From JAWLHU01 sp049325315 (lineage in GTDB: Bacteria > Bacillota > Sulfobacillia > Symbiobacteriales > Symbiobacteriaceae): a stretch of DNA of 64,000 bases. The notes below the pieces were generated by a model. That model had not been told where the DNA came from. It saw only the letters and a list, made by a program, of their open reading frames with translations, and did no database searches. Location: assembly GCA_049325315.1 (NCBI GenBank), contig JBMONB010000098.1, forward strand, positions 19,977 through 83,976, given 5' to 3'. The position numbers and the translations under genes are program-made. This document shows, in pieces, positions 48,470-57,631 of the stretch (positions within the stretch are counted from its first letter, which is position 1; the number at the start of each line of letters is the position of its first letter).

Positions 48470-49930
48470 ATGAACTTCGCTACCTCGAGTATTGGGCGGG
48501 TAATCCGGGAGAGTGGCCCTGTGTTGCGCAGCGTGGCCGTCCTTGTCGGGGGAACCGTCCTGGCCCAGGGACTGGTGATTCTCGCGTCGCCTCTCATGAC
48601 GAGGCTCTACGATCCGCAGGATTTCGGCGTCGTCACGATGTACGGATCGCTGCTGACCATTCTGACTGTGCTTGTGACCGGTCGATATGAAATGGCCCTT
48701 CCATTGCCCGAAGACGATCGGAGCGCGGCCAATCTCGTGGGAGTCTCTCTTCTTCTTTTGGCTGTGACTAGCCTGGCTAGCTTCGTGGGTGTTGGCGTGT
48801 TTGGTGAACAGATCGCTGCATGGCTTAATGCTCCTGGTTTTCAGCCTTACCTCTGGTGGTTGCCAGTTAGCCTGCTGGGGGCCGGCATTTACCAAGTGTT
48901 TAACTATTGGGCTATTAGGAAAAAGGCCTTTGGCAGGATCGCACGCACGAAGATGAGCCAATCAATTGGTCAGGTTAGTGTCCAGGCAACGCTGGGCCTG
49001 CTGCACCATGGGCCACTGGGATTGGTTCTAGGGGATGTGATCGGCAGGGTCGGAGGGGCAACCACCTTTGTAACGCAGGCGTGGAGAGAGGATCGAGAGA
49101 TCCTTGAGAAGGTGTCCGTTCGGGACATGATCCAAGTGGCTGGCAGGTATGTCCGATTCCCCCTGATCACCTCCTGGTCGGGACTTCTGAACTCGGCGAG
49201 TATGCAGGTGCCAATCCTGGTTATGGGTTCCTTGTTTGACAACGCGGTCGTTGGGTGGTTCGGGCTCAGTTATCGGGTGCTTCAGACCCCGATGACATTC
49301 GTGGGACAGGCGGTTTCCCAGGTCTTTTTCTCCCATGCAAGTGAGGCCCGTAGGCAAGGGAACTTGCGCAGGGCATCATGGGAAGCGTTCAGGCATTTGG
49401 TCAGTCTTGGCATGGCACCCATCATGCTGATTGGGATTTCTGCGGTTCCTGTCTTCGGGTTTGTTTTCGGCGAGGGCTGGGAAACGGCCGGGGTTTATGC
49501 CCAATGGCTATCTCCCTGGCTATTTCTAGTGTTCGTAGCGTCCCCACTTTCGAGCTTGACGCTGGTATTGGAGCACCAGCAGGTGGAGCTTGCGTTTCAG
49601 GGTACTATCCTGGTGGGGCGCGTCTTGGCGATTTATGCTGGTTGGCGCTTGGGAAGCCCAGCCATCAGTATTGGCTTGTTCTGTGCAATAAGTGCGCTTC
49701 TTTGGTTCATTTACATGCTGTGGCTGGTCAAGGCGAGCGGAAACATGCTATCGGAAGCCCTCTTGTTTCTTGTCCGGGAACTGGCAATGGCGGTCTTGGT
49801 CGTCCTGCCTGTGCTCGCAGCCCGAGTGTTGGACATTTCCCTTCCTGCTTTTCTAGGGACGTGTGTCGTGAGTGGTCTTCTAGTAGTCTGGCGGGCCATG
49901 ACCCGATTGCGGAGGGGGCGAGTAGCATGA
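48470..49930 (+). CDS. wzx: Polysaccharide flippase (Wzx/MurJ-like, oligosaccharyl-lipid exporter)
   Basis: This 486-aa integral membrane protein has 12-14 predicted spans and the start typical of Wzx: SVAVLVGGTVLAQGLVILASPLMTRLYDPQDFGVV. It should flip the lipid-linked repeat unit across the membrane. GAGGGGTG precedes the ATG. Base composition and codon use differ from the wbp genes upstream. The stop overlaps the next start (ATGA). Wzx proteins are poorly conserved, so specificity cannot be read. Confidence 0.88.
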   Translation: MNFATSSIGRVIRESGPVLRSVAVLVGGTVLAQGLVILASPLMTRLYDPQDFGVVTMYGSLLTILTVLVTGRYEMALPLPEDDRSAANLVGVSLLLLAVTSLASFVGVGVFGEQIAAWLNAPGFQPYLWWLPVSLLGAGIYQVFNYWAIRKKAFGRIARTKMSQSIGQVSVQATLGLLHHGPLGLVLGDVIGRVGGATTFVTQAWREDREILEKVSVRDMIQVAGRYVRFPLITSWSGLLNSASMQVPILVMGSLFDNAVVGWFGLSYRVLQTPMTFVGQAVSQVFFSHASEARRQGNLRRASWEAFRHLVSLGMAPIMLIGISAVPVFGFVFGEGWETAGVYAQWLSPWLFLVFVASPLSSLTLVLEHQQVELAFQGTILVGRVLAIYAGWRLGSPAISIGLFCAISALLWFIYMLWLVKASGNMLSEALLFLVRELAMAVLVVLPVLAARVLDISLPAFLGTCVVSGLLVVWRAMTRLRRGRVA

Positions 49931-51573
49931 GTGGGATCGTTATTCACATTCGGGATAAGCATCGATGGGTTCTGACGCCTGATGGATTCGCGCAGGGCTT
50001 CTTATTCATGGATGATGAGCTACTTGGTCCTGAGCAGATTGCTAAGTCAATCGCGGAAAGAGGCTCACTGGATCAAGTATGCGAGTTCGCGAGAGCAGCT
50101 AACGGATTCTTTGCTACTATTCGCACCGGCACCGATAGCCTCATAGCGGTGGTGGATCGCATACGGAGCATCCCACTTTTTTACGGTGTATTGCAGGGAA
50201 CTCTGTTCCTCAGCGATGACGCACACTGGGTTCGGGAACAGGTCGGGGACCATGAATTTGATGACATAGCTACAGCGGAGTTTCAACTTCTCGGATATGT
50301 GACAGGCGCTGATACACTTTCGCCTCGGGTTAAGCAACTTCAGGCCGGTGAGGCGCTCGAAGTGCAACATTTGGCTTCAGGTAGTCCCGAGATCAAAACG
50401 CGGCGATATTACCAATTTGTCCATCGGGCAGAGTCTAGCCTGGCGGACGAGGATCTTCTCTCGGAGTTAGATCAAGTGATGACCTGCATCTTCCAGCGCC
50501 TAATCGAGCGGGCAGCTGGCCGGACTATCGTCATTCCACTTAGCGGCGGGCTTGACTCTCGCCTAATGGTTTGCATGCTCAAGAGATTTGGGTATGAGAA
50601 CGTAGTTACATTCAGCTATGGGCGATCTGGAAATGCCGAGTCGGAATGTAGTCGGGAGATTGCGCGGCAGCTGGGTTTCCGCTGGGAGTTTGTCCCCTAT
50701 AGCCACGACGCTTGGCGAGCTTGGTTTCGCACCGAGGAATGCGAACTTTACCGACGATCTGCCGGTGGTTTGGTAGCAATTGCTCATGTGCAGGACTGGC
50801 CTGCGGTTTGGGAATTAAAGAAGAAGCGGCTGATTCCAGAGGACAGCCTTTTTGTTCCAGGGCACAGCGCTGATCTTTTGGCTGGGAGCCGAAGTGGGGC
50901 GTTCCCCAGGTTATACGAGGTCGACCCTATTCCCACTAGCGTGCTCCTTAATGCCGTGTGGAGATACCATTATAGTCTATTGCCCTCTCATGCCGAGGAT
51001 TGTCAAGTCAAAGTCCTGCGGGATCGGTTAGCTTCAACACTGAAAGGTTTTAACGCACTGGGCGGGACCCAAGACGGGGCTAACTTTTTCGAGTACTTTG
51101 ATTGGCAAGAGCGCCAGGCCAAGTTCATTGTAAACTCAGTACGCGTCTACGAGTTTTGGGGATATGATTGGTGGCTTCCTTTTTGGGATGCAGCGTTTAT
51201 GGAGTTCTGGAGTAGAGTTCCGCTAAGCCTCCGGATAAACAAGTCGTTGTACGACTCTTATGTCATGAGACAGCAGGAGAGCGTCGGCCTCCAATTAGGT
51301 AGCGCCTACACGGGGGTGACTCCCCACTGGACCACAGCTCTGAGATCACTACTCAAATGTGTAGGCATGTATCCTTTCGTTCAAACGATTCGCCGTTTCC
51401 AACGCCGGGCTACAGAATACGATGGGCACCCACTTTGCTGGCATGGAATGATGGATCGTAAGCTGTTCAATCAGTACTTCACAGGTAGAGAGTCCATTAA
51501 CAGTTTCCTAGCCTTGGAGAGATTAGGGAAGATTCGGTTCGACGATGAACCCCGGGGGCACAGTTCGCTATAA
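49927..51573 (+). CDS. Asparagine-synthetase-like amidotransferase with Cys2 replaced
   Basis: This 548-aa protein has the AsnB layout: an N-terminal glutaminase-type domain (about 1-190) and a C-terminal PP-loop synthetase with PLSGGLDSRLMV at residues 204-215. Class II glutaminases start Met-Cys-Gly-Ile with Cys2 as nucleophile; here it starts MSGI, so glutamine hydrolysis should be lost. It might use free ammonia or another amine donor, or make a different bond. In this setting it could amidate a uronic acid carboxyl of the polymer. ATG 49927 overlaps the wzx stop. It is followed by the epimerase gene. Confidence 0.8.
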   Translation: MSGIVIHIRDKHRWVLTPDGFAQGFLFMDDELLGPEQIAKSIAERGSLDQVCEFARAANGFFATIRTGTDSLIAVVDRIRSIPLFYGVLQGTLFLSDDAHWVREQVGDHEFDDIATAEFQLLGYVTGADTLSPRVKQLQAGEALEVQHLASGSPEIKTRRYYQFVHRAESSLADEDLLSELDQVMTCIFQRLIERAAGRTIVIPLSGGLDSRLMVCMLKRFGYENVVTFSYGRSGNAESECSREIARQLGFRWEFVPYSHDAWRAWFRTEECELYRRSAGGLVAIAHVQDWPAVWELKKKRLIPEDSLFVPGHSADLLAGSRSGAFPRLYEVDPIPTSVLLNAVWRYHYSLLPSHAEDCQVKVLRDRLASTLKGFNALGGTQDGANFFEYFDWQERQAKFIVNSVRVYEFWGYDWWLPFWDAAFMEFWSRVPLSLRINKSLYDSYVMRQQESVGLQLGSAYTGVTPHWTTALRSLLKCVGMYPFVQTIRRFQRRATEYDGHPLCWHGMMDRKLFNQYFTGRESINSFLALERLGKIRFDDEPRGHSSL

Positions 51574-51600
51574 AGGCCTTACAAGGGAGACGCGGAAGCA

Positions 51601-52719
51601 GTGAAGGTATTAACGGTGGTAGGAGCTCGCCCCCAGTTTATTAAGGCTGCAGCCGTTTCTCGCATTATGCAAGAAACATCGGATATGCAAGAAGTTCTTG
51701 TACACACGGGGCAGCATTATGACCATAGCATGTCAAGTATTTTTTTCGACGAGTTAGGCATCCGGCGTCCAGACTATAATCTCGAGGTTGGATCAGCCTC
51801 ACACGGAGCACAAACTGGGCGCATGTTAGAGGCCGTCGAGCTTGTCATGATGAAGGAGCGACCGGACTGGGTAGTAGTTTATGGTGACACCAATTCAACG
51901 TTGGCAGGTACACTTGCTGCTACCAAGCTTCATATCCCTGTGGCCCACGTAGAAGCAGGTCTCCGCTCCTTTAACCGCCGGATGCCGGAAGAGATCAATC
52001 GCGTGATGAGTGATCACGCTGCCGAAGTGCTGTTCGCACCCACTCCTGCGGCAGTCGATAACCTGCGGCTAGAAGGCATACCGAGCAATCGTATAGTCCT
52101 AGTTGGTGACGTTATGTACGATGTTGCCCAGTATTTTGGGACGAAGGCAGAAGAGCAAAGTCAAATCCTTGACCGTCTTGGCTTAAAGACAGGTGGTTAT
52201 ATCCTCGCCACCATTCATCGAGCAGAGAACACGGACACTCCCTCACGACTGGAAGCGATTTTTTCCGGTTTAGCAGATATAGCTAGGCGAATCCCGGTTG
52301 TGATCCCTCTGCACCCACGGACGCGAGCAGCATTGGGGCAGATTGGTATGTCCCAATTCATGCTACAACAGCTGACCATTGTTGACCCTGTGGGTTATCT
52401 TGACATGGTAATGCTTGAAAAAAAGGCACGTTTGATTGCTACCGATTCTGGCGGGGTTCAGAAAGAGGCTTTCTTTCACCGTGTGCCCTGCGTGACTTTG
52501 AGGAATGAGACCGAATGGGTTGAACTAGTACAGATCGGATGGAACCAACTAAGCCCTGTTAGAGATAAAGACGGGGTCGTAGATGATATTTTCAGGATGC
52601 TGTCCCGGAGATCTCTACCGTCCCCCCCCGCCGACTTGTACGGAGGAGGAACGGCCTCAACGAAGATAGTGCAACAACTGCGGGGGGGCCTTCCCATTAG
52701 TGGGACTTCCGGACCCTGA
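51601..52719 (+). CDS. UDP-N-acetylglucosamine 2-epimerase family (WbpI/WecB type)
   Basis: This 372-aa enzyme has the non-hydrolysing 2-epimerase motifs: VVGARPQFIKAAAV, VHTGQHYDHSMS, VYGDTNSTLAG, HVEAGLRSFNRRMPEEINR and the C-terminal LIATDSGGVQKEAFF. The start is GTG at 51601 with AAGGGAG upstream. With wbpA-B-D-E present, it is probably WbpI, converting UDP-GlcNAc3NAcA to UDP-ManNAc3NAcA. Plain WecB activity is the alternative; the sequence does not exclude it. It is separated from the wbp set by about 5 kb of genes. Confidence 0.85.
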   Translation: MKVLTVVGARPQFIKAAAVSRIMQETSDMQEVLVHTGQHYDHSMSSIFFDELGIRRPDYNLEVGSASHGAQTGRMLEAVELVMMKERPDWVVVYGDTNSTLAGTLAATKLHIPVAHVEAGLRSFNRRMPEEINRVMSDHAAEVLFAPTPAAVDNLRLEGIPSNRIVLVGDVMYDVAQYFGTKAEEQSQILDRLGLKTGGYILATIHRAENTDTPSRLEAIFSGLADIARRIPVVIPLHPRTRAALGQIGMSQFMLQQLTIVDPVGYLDMVMLEKKARLIATDSGGVQKEAFFHRVPCVTLRNETEWVELVQIGWNQLSPVRDKDGVVDDIFRMLSRRSLPSPPADLYGGGTASTKIVQQLRGGLPISGTSGP

Positions 52720-52808
52720 GTCTGGTGAAAGGCTTGGTCTGGACCTAAGTTCCCCATGCAGGTTGAAGTGCTGTCCATTTCAAGGCGAAAACCCTTCACC
52801 AGGCTTGC

Positions 52809-52841
52809 AGGGGAGATAAAAATAATAGGGGAGATAAAAAT
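52809..52841 (+). repeat. 15-bp direct repeat carrying the ribosome-binding site
   Basis: AGGGGAGATAAAAAT occurs at 52809-52823 and 52827-52841, starts 18 bases apart. The second copy provides the Shine-Dalgarno and first bases of the start codon of the Wzy-like gene. Confidence 0.75.
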
Positions 52842-54192
52842 GATAGAAGCTTTGATTCTGATACTTGCAGTGATAGTCTTTTGGTTTCTTATGCGTACCG
52901 CAACAGGCCCCCTGAACTTGGCTCAAGGGCACCCATATGCCCCTTTTGCCTATCTCACGGTGATCATGACCGTTCTTGGTCTAATCTTGATTACCGGTCT
53001 TGATATCAGAATTAATTACCTGGAACTAGTAACCCCTGGTGCCGTTAGAGCAGCTGTTTGGTCAGTAGCATATGCACTGGTTAGTTTTCCTTTGGGCGTG
53101 TGGGTGGCGGAAGTCATCCTAAGAAGGACCCGCAAGCGCGTACCGACTCAGACTGTGCCGACCAGCGCCGCTGCGACGGTTTCAAGTGTTTGCCTTGTCT
53201 TTATATCAGTTTTGGTCGTTGCTTACGTCTACGTGAACCTTCCCGTGGTCCCTTTTCTATCCATTCTTGACTCACCCTTGGAGGTAGCCCAAACGCGAAT
53301 ACTAGCGGCTCGTGGTTTCCAGGGGAACACCTATATCCGGAACATCTTTGCTTTGACCTTTGTTCCACTTGCTTCCTGCGTGCTGTACGCCCAATACTTA
53401 CACTATAGAGGCACGGTATTAAGAACGTTATTCGTAATAAGTGCAATTTCATCGCTACTCGCCCTTTCCTATGATTTATCTAAGGGTCCTGTTGTGTTCT
53501 ATATGTTATCTCTACTTTTCGTACGTAATAGGTTTGGGGCGTTTAGTGCAGAGGCGTTACGGCGTCTAAGGAACGTTACGCTCATTGGTGGTGCAGGTTT
53601 ATCAGCAATGTATGTGTTTGTCATGGGTGTAGCGTGGGAAGATCTCTTTGACCTTTGGAACGTCAACTCCCTTGCCTTCCGTGTGCTACTCGGTCAAGTT
53701 CAGCCATTACTTCTCCATTTTGAAGCATTCCCGGATATTATCCCATTTCAGTATGGGCGCTCCATTACTGGACTCCTATGGTTTGAATCGGGAGAGATAT
53801 CCGCACGGCTGGTTATGGAGTGGGTCAATCCGTGGGGAGTAGCAAACGGTGTCGCAGGTGTTGCCAATACATTCTATATTGCCGAGGCTTGGGCTAATTT
53901 CGGCCTAGTCGGAGTGATTCTAACGCCGATTATGTTTGGGGTAACCTGGCATTTTCTCATCAGCTACGTCTCAGCTAGGAAATCTCCGGTTCGCTTGGGA
54001 ATCTTGGGCTTCCTGGTTGTTCAACTTGCAGTCATCAGTCAAGGCAGTATGATTCGGCTGTTCTATAATCCGGAGTTGCTAGGCTCTGCTCTTCTCTTGT
54101 GGTTGTGCCTAACCGCAGGGCGCGTAATGACGGGGGGTACCCCGAAGATCAGTGAGGGTGGTCAAAGTGCGTCTTCTGTACCTAACCGATGA
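52840..54192 (+). CDS. Wzy-like polysaccharide polymerase, putative
   Basis: This 450-aa protein has about 10-12 hydrophobic spans and a large loop around residues 290-370 (FEAFPDIIPFQYGRSITGLLWF), like oligosaccharide repeat-unit polymerases. No domain is recognisable with certainty; the assignment rests on topology and its place between wzx and glycosyltransferase genes. It is A+T-rich for this genome. ATG 52840 has GGGGAG upstream. It overlaps the next gene by 26 bases. Confidence 0.7.
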   Translation: MIEALILILAVIVFWFLMRTATGPLNLAQGHPYAPFAYLTVIMTVLGLILITGLDIRINYLELVTPGAVRAAVWSVAYALVSFPLGVWVAEVILRRTRKRVPTQTVPTSAAATVSSVCLVFISVLVVAYVYVNLPVVPFLSILDSPLEVAQTRILAARGFQGNTYIRNIFALTFVPLASCVLYAQYLHYRGTVLRTLFVISAISSLLALSYDLSKGPVVFYMLSLLFVRNRFGAFSAEALRRLRNVTLIGGAGLSAMYVFVMGVAWEDLFDLWNVNSLAFRVLLGQVQPLLLHFEAFPDIIPFQYGRSITGLLWFESGEISARLVMEWVNPWGVANGVAGVANTFYIAEAWANFGLVGVILTPIMFGVTWHFLISYVSARKSPVRLGILGFLVVQLAVISQGSMIRLFYNPELLGSALLLWLCLTAGRVMTGGTPKISEGGQSASSVPNR

Positions 54193-55273
54193 TGTCATCC
54201 ATTTGGGGGGCGCCGTGCGCGAGCATGTGAATGCCATTTGTAAAGGATTTCAAACGGCCGGCCACCATGTTACGTTGGTATGTCCTGAAGTGATTCCTGG
54301 CGGTGATCCCATGTCTGTGGACCGTGTTATTACTTACGGTCAGACGGCCTCGGTGAAAAGAGCTTTTCGGATGGTCAAAGCGGTACGAGAAGTCCTGAAT
54401 GGCCAAAGTTATGATGCTATATATATGCGTTATAGGGCTTCTCAGTTGGCCTTATATTGCCTCCGCGTATTTCGCCAAAAACCTCGATTCCTAGAGTGTA
54501 ACGGAATTCCCGAGCTGGAGATGAATGTATCTACAGCAAAGCGATTCTTTATCCGAACTGCTCAGGTGTTATTCGAGCGTCCGTTTTTTCGATCCAGTCG
54601 TGGTTTTATAGCCGTTACCAAACAGATTTCACACTACTATGAAGCACGTTATGGATTAGAACCTAAGGCCATTCGGGTTTTTAATAATGGGGTTTGGCCA
54701 GACAGATATGAAGCCGTTGCCATGGATAGGACCGCTCATCCCATTACCCTGGGCTTTGTAGGTAACGTTGCTTGGTGGCAGGGCCTTGACACAGTGGTCA
54801 GAGGAATTACCAGTCCGGATTTTCAGGATAAGTTCAGACTTGTGGTTGTAGGTGATGGTGAGTATTTGCCCAAAGTGAGAGAACTTGCAGCCGGCGCTCC
54901 CAACGTAATATTCACTGGGTCACTCCCCGGTAAGGAGATTCCTTCGGTTCTAAAGACCTTCAATGTTGGGGTCGTTTCAAAGAGCATTCGGGGTGAAGGG
55001 CTGTCACCTCTCAAGCTTTACGAGTACTGGGCTGCTGGTCTCCCCGTTTTGGCAACTAACCTTCCGGGACTCGACATTGTTGAGCACGTAAAGGGTGGAG
55101 CCCTCTACGAGATGGATGACGTCGACTCCTTCAAAAGTGCCCTGTCTTACATGGTGGGGCAACGAGACCGCTGGGCCGACTGGGGACAAAACGGTAGGAC
55201 TTATGTATGTGAGCATGCGTCATGGGCCCGGATTGGGATGGATACGGCTACGTTTGTATCGAGCCTAGTGTGA
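54167..55273 (+). CDS. Glycosyltransferase family 4, first
   Basis: This 368-aa GT-B enzyme starts VRLLYLTDDVIHLGGAVREHV (glycine-rich N-terminal loop). The nucleotide-sugar-binding half has LGFVGNVAWWQGLD, GDGEYL and a PLKLYEYWAAGLPVLATNLPG stretch equivalent to the E-x7-E donor motif. GTG 54167 is preferred with AGGGTGG 5 bases upstream. It should add one sugar to the lipid-linked unit on the cytoplasmic side. Donor and acceptor are unknown. Confidence 0.87.
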   Translation: MRLLYLTDDVIHLGGAVREHVNAICKGFQTAGHHVTLVCPEVIPGGDPMSVDRVITYGQTASVKRAFRMVKAVREVLNGQSYDAIYMRYRASQLALYCLRVFRQKPRFLECNGIPELEMNVSTAKRFFIRTAQVLFERPFFRSSRGFIAVTKQISHYYEARYGLEPKAIRVFNNGVWPDRYEAVAMDRTAHPITLGFVGNVAWWQGLDTVVRGITSPDFQDKFRLVVVGDGEYLPKVRELAAGAPNVIFTGSLPGKEIPSVLKTFNVGVVSKSIRGEGLSPLKLYEYWAAGLPVLATNLPGLDIVEHVKGGALYEMDDVDSFKSALSYMVGQRDRWADWGQNGRTYVCEHASWARIGMDTATFVSSLV

Positions 55274-55289
55274 TATTTTCCCAGATACC

Positions 55290-55319
55290 TTAACGCAGGG
55301 CCAGTTTAAATGGTATGAT
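55290..55319 (+). promoter_or_regulatory. Possible internal promoter with extended -10
   Basis: TATGAT (55314-55319) is preceded by TGG, an extended -10 form, and TTAACG (55290-55295) lies 18 bases upstream. It is 45 bases before the next GT4 start. Confidence 0.5.
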
Positions 55320-55363
55320 TCGCGCCCTCGTAGGTTCAGTTCAGGATGTCTGGAGGGAACATA

Positions 55364-56497
55364 GTGCCGAATAACAGGCTCCGCATCTTACACATCATCA
55401 CGGGCCTGACTGTCGGCGGGGCACAGCAACTCCTCTTGGAGACCCTTCCTGAGCTCAAAGCGAACGGTCATGAGGTGCAGCTCATCGGGTTATATCCTGG
55501 TCCCTTAGCGAAAGAGTTCGTTTCCCGAGGGATTCCTGTCACTGAGCTATCGCTAAAAGGGATGGTTGATCCACGTACCTTCTGGCGACTTCTAGCAGAA
55601 ATCCGTCGTTTTAGCCCGGACATTGTTCACACGCATTTAGGTAAGGCTGACAACTATGGTCGAACCGCTGCTTGGCTAGCCGGCGTGAAGCGTATAGTCA
55701 CGACAGTTCACAACGTCGAGGATTGGAAAGAGAACAGGGTGCTGCGCTTCGTTGACGCTTTCACCGCCAAGCTTTGCGACCGCATCGTAGCGTGTTCGGG
55801 CCGGGTGGCTGACCACCTACTGTCTCTTGGGAATGTGAACAGTAGCAAGGTCGTTACCATCCAAAACGGATTGGACTTAAGAAATTGGCCGTTGCCACTT
55901 CAGGAAGACGCGGGAGCTACAAGACGGGAACTGGGGTTCACGGAGAAGGACTTTGTTGTTGGCACCCTTGGGCGTATGGAGGTTCAAAAGGGGCATGCCT
56001 TTCTGGTTGAGGCCGCGGCGATTGCTCGCGAACAGGGATGTAACGTAAAGCTCCTATTCGTCGGGGATGGCTCATTACGCCAGACCTTGGTTGACCTCGT
56101 CGCAGAACGGGGTTTGTCTGAGCATGTGGTGTTTGCTGGAGTAAGGCGTGACACAAAAGCCCTGCTGGCAGCAATGGATCTCTTTGCGCTTCCGTCTCTT
56201 TGGGAGGGCCTGCCAATCGCACTACTAGAGGCGATGGCTGCCAACCGCTGCATCGTGGCGACTCCGGTCGGCGGTGTTCCGGAGGTCATTGAAAACGGGT
56301 ATAGCGGCTTACTGGTTCCGCCTGGCGACGCGGAGAGTTTGGCCCAGGCGATCATGATGTGCAAGAAGGACCGTACTTTGGCGTCTCAGCTGTCTGATGG
56401 CGCACGAAGGTCTGTGGAGGAGTCCTTTTCGCTTGATGTAGGTGTCACAAAACTACTGAATGTATATCAGGAATTGGCTTATTCGACCCAAAGATGA
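55364..56497 (+). CDS. Glycosyltransferase family 4, second
   Basis: This 377-aa GT-B enzyme has the N-terminal IITGLTVGGAQQLLLE loop, HTHLGKADNYGR, then VGTLGRMEVQKGH, FVGDG and PSLWEGLPIALLEAMAA, the E-x7-E motif of retaining GT4 enzymes. GTG 55364 with GGAGGG 6 bases upstream is chosen over ATG 55346. Closest in form to enzymes adding GalNAc/GlcNAc or hexoses in capsule clusters; the exact sugar is unknown. An internal promoter may lie upstream. Confidence 0.9.
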   Translation: MPNNRLRILHIITGLTVGGAQQLLLETLPELKANGHEVQLIGLYPGPLAKEFVSRGIPVTELSLKGMVDPRTFWRLLAEIRRFSPDIVHTHLGKADNYGRTAAWLAGVKRIVTTVHNVEDWKENRVLRFVDAFTAKLCDRIVACSGRVADHLLSLGNVNSSKVVTIQNGLDLRNWPLPLQEDAGATRRELGFTEKDFVVGTLGRMEVQKGHAFLVEAAAIAREQGCNVKLLFVGDGSLRQTLVDLVAERGLSEHVVFAGVRRDTKALLAAMDLFALPSLWEGLPIALLEAMAANRCIVATPVGGVPEVIENGYSGLLVPPGDAESLAQAIMMCKKDRTLASQLSDGARRSVEESFSLDVGVTKLLNVYQELAYSTQR

Positions 56498-56540
56498 CGA
56501 CAGCAGGTACATCATACGAATAAGGCAGGGGTCAATCCAT

Positions 56541-57507
56541 ATGCAGATCGCTCGTGGTGTGTCGGTTGTTATAAACACCACCGGCCGAATGGACCCACTA
56601 TTGGATACGGTTCGCTCTTTGGCTGGGCAAACAGAGAAGCCCCTAGAGCTATTGATCATTGATCAAAGCAGGGCAGATTCGCCATTTTTGTGAGGCTGGT
56701 GGCTGGCCGTTTCCTATCAGGCGCGTATCCGTTGGTTTTCGCTCCCTGGCCCGCGGGCGCAACGTAGCGATCGAGCATGTTTCGGAGGACGCTTCATGGG
56801 TCCTCTATCTGGACGATGATGTGATTCTCTCGCCCACGTACCTATCTGAGTTGTTAAACGGGGCCGAACGCTACCCATCTGCGAAAATCGTCTTTGGCGT
56901 GATTGACGATCTATGGCGGTCGCCCGAGGTGTTTAACATCTTTGCTCGGATGACCGGGCTTCCATACCATGGGCCTGGGGCTGGCTATCGAGTGCAGAGC
57001 TCTTTTAAAAACACCATGGACACGGATGTCCGTGAAGACATGCGATCTGACTGGGCAACGGGTTGTGGCTTTATGGTGGACAAACGGGTCTTTGAGACTA
57101 CGCAGTTTGACGGCAATCTCACGACGTACTCGTTGAACGAAGACATGGACTTCTCATTCCGTGTTAGCAAGAGATATCCCGATAGTGTTTGGTGCATTGC
57201 GCGTGCACGACTTCGTCACATGGAAGCACCCGCAAACAGGCTTGCCCAAAGTCGGCTGGCCCTTATGCGGACGCTATACCACATCTATCTGTTTCGTAAG
57301 AACCGAGCACTTGATGGTGTCAGTACCACGGCATTCATCGTAAGTGAGTTCGCCTATACTGCAGCTATTTTCGTCGCCTCACTAATTCGTTATAAGGGTA
57401 ACCCCTACCCTCTGGGGGCTCATATCTACTCCTATTGGGCTGCCTGGGTTTATCGGAAGGACTTGCGTGCTGGTGACCTGACCCGTATCAACGAACTTTT
57501 CGACTGA
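56541..57507 (+). pseudogene. Glycosyltransferase family 2 gene interrupted by a frameshift
   Basis: The first frame (56541-56693) reads VSVVINTTGRMDPLLDTVRS then PLELLIIDQSRADSPFL and stops. The second frame (up to 57507) continues GT2 sequence with NVAIEHV and the DxD area VLYLDDDVIL, then the later segment TYSLNEDMDFSFRV. Neither part is a full GT2 enzyme. A one-base loss near 56676-56690, around GCCATTTTTG, would restore one frame of about 322 aa; read as it stands, translation would need a +1 shift. It may be a true inactivation, a slippage switch at the T-run, or a base-calling error. Confidence 0.8.
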
Positions 57508-57552
57508 CAGTGGGGCTAACAGCACGATGTGAACTGTCCCCGAGGAACTGGT

Positions 57553-57567
57553 ACAGTCCTGGACTGT
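57553..57567. repeat. Short perfect palindrome ahead of the priming transferase gene
   Basis: ACAGTCC-T-GGACTGT has 7-bp arms and a single central base. It lies 65 bases upstream of the chosen start. It might be a protein-binding site or a small RNA hairpin. Confidence 0.4.
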
Positions 57568-57631
57568 CTTCCGGCACCTGCCCTGTCAACTCGTGAAGTT
57601 CTATTCTGCTGCAGGTAACGAGGTCGTAACT

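Noticed and set aside
56660..56700. Programmed ribosomal frameshift in the GT2 gene
   Set aside because: I see no slippery heptamer with a following structure, and a +1 event would be needed. A mutation or sequence error is simpler.
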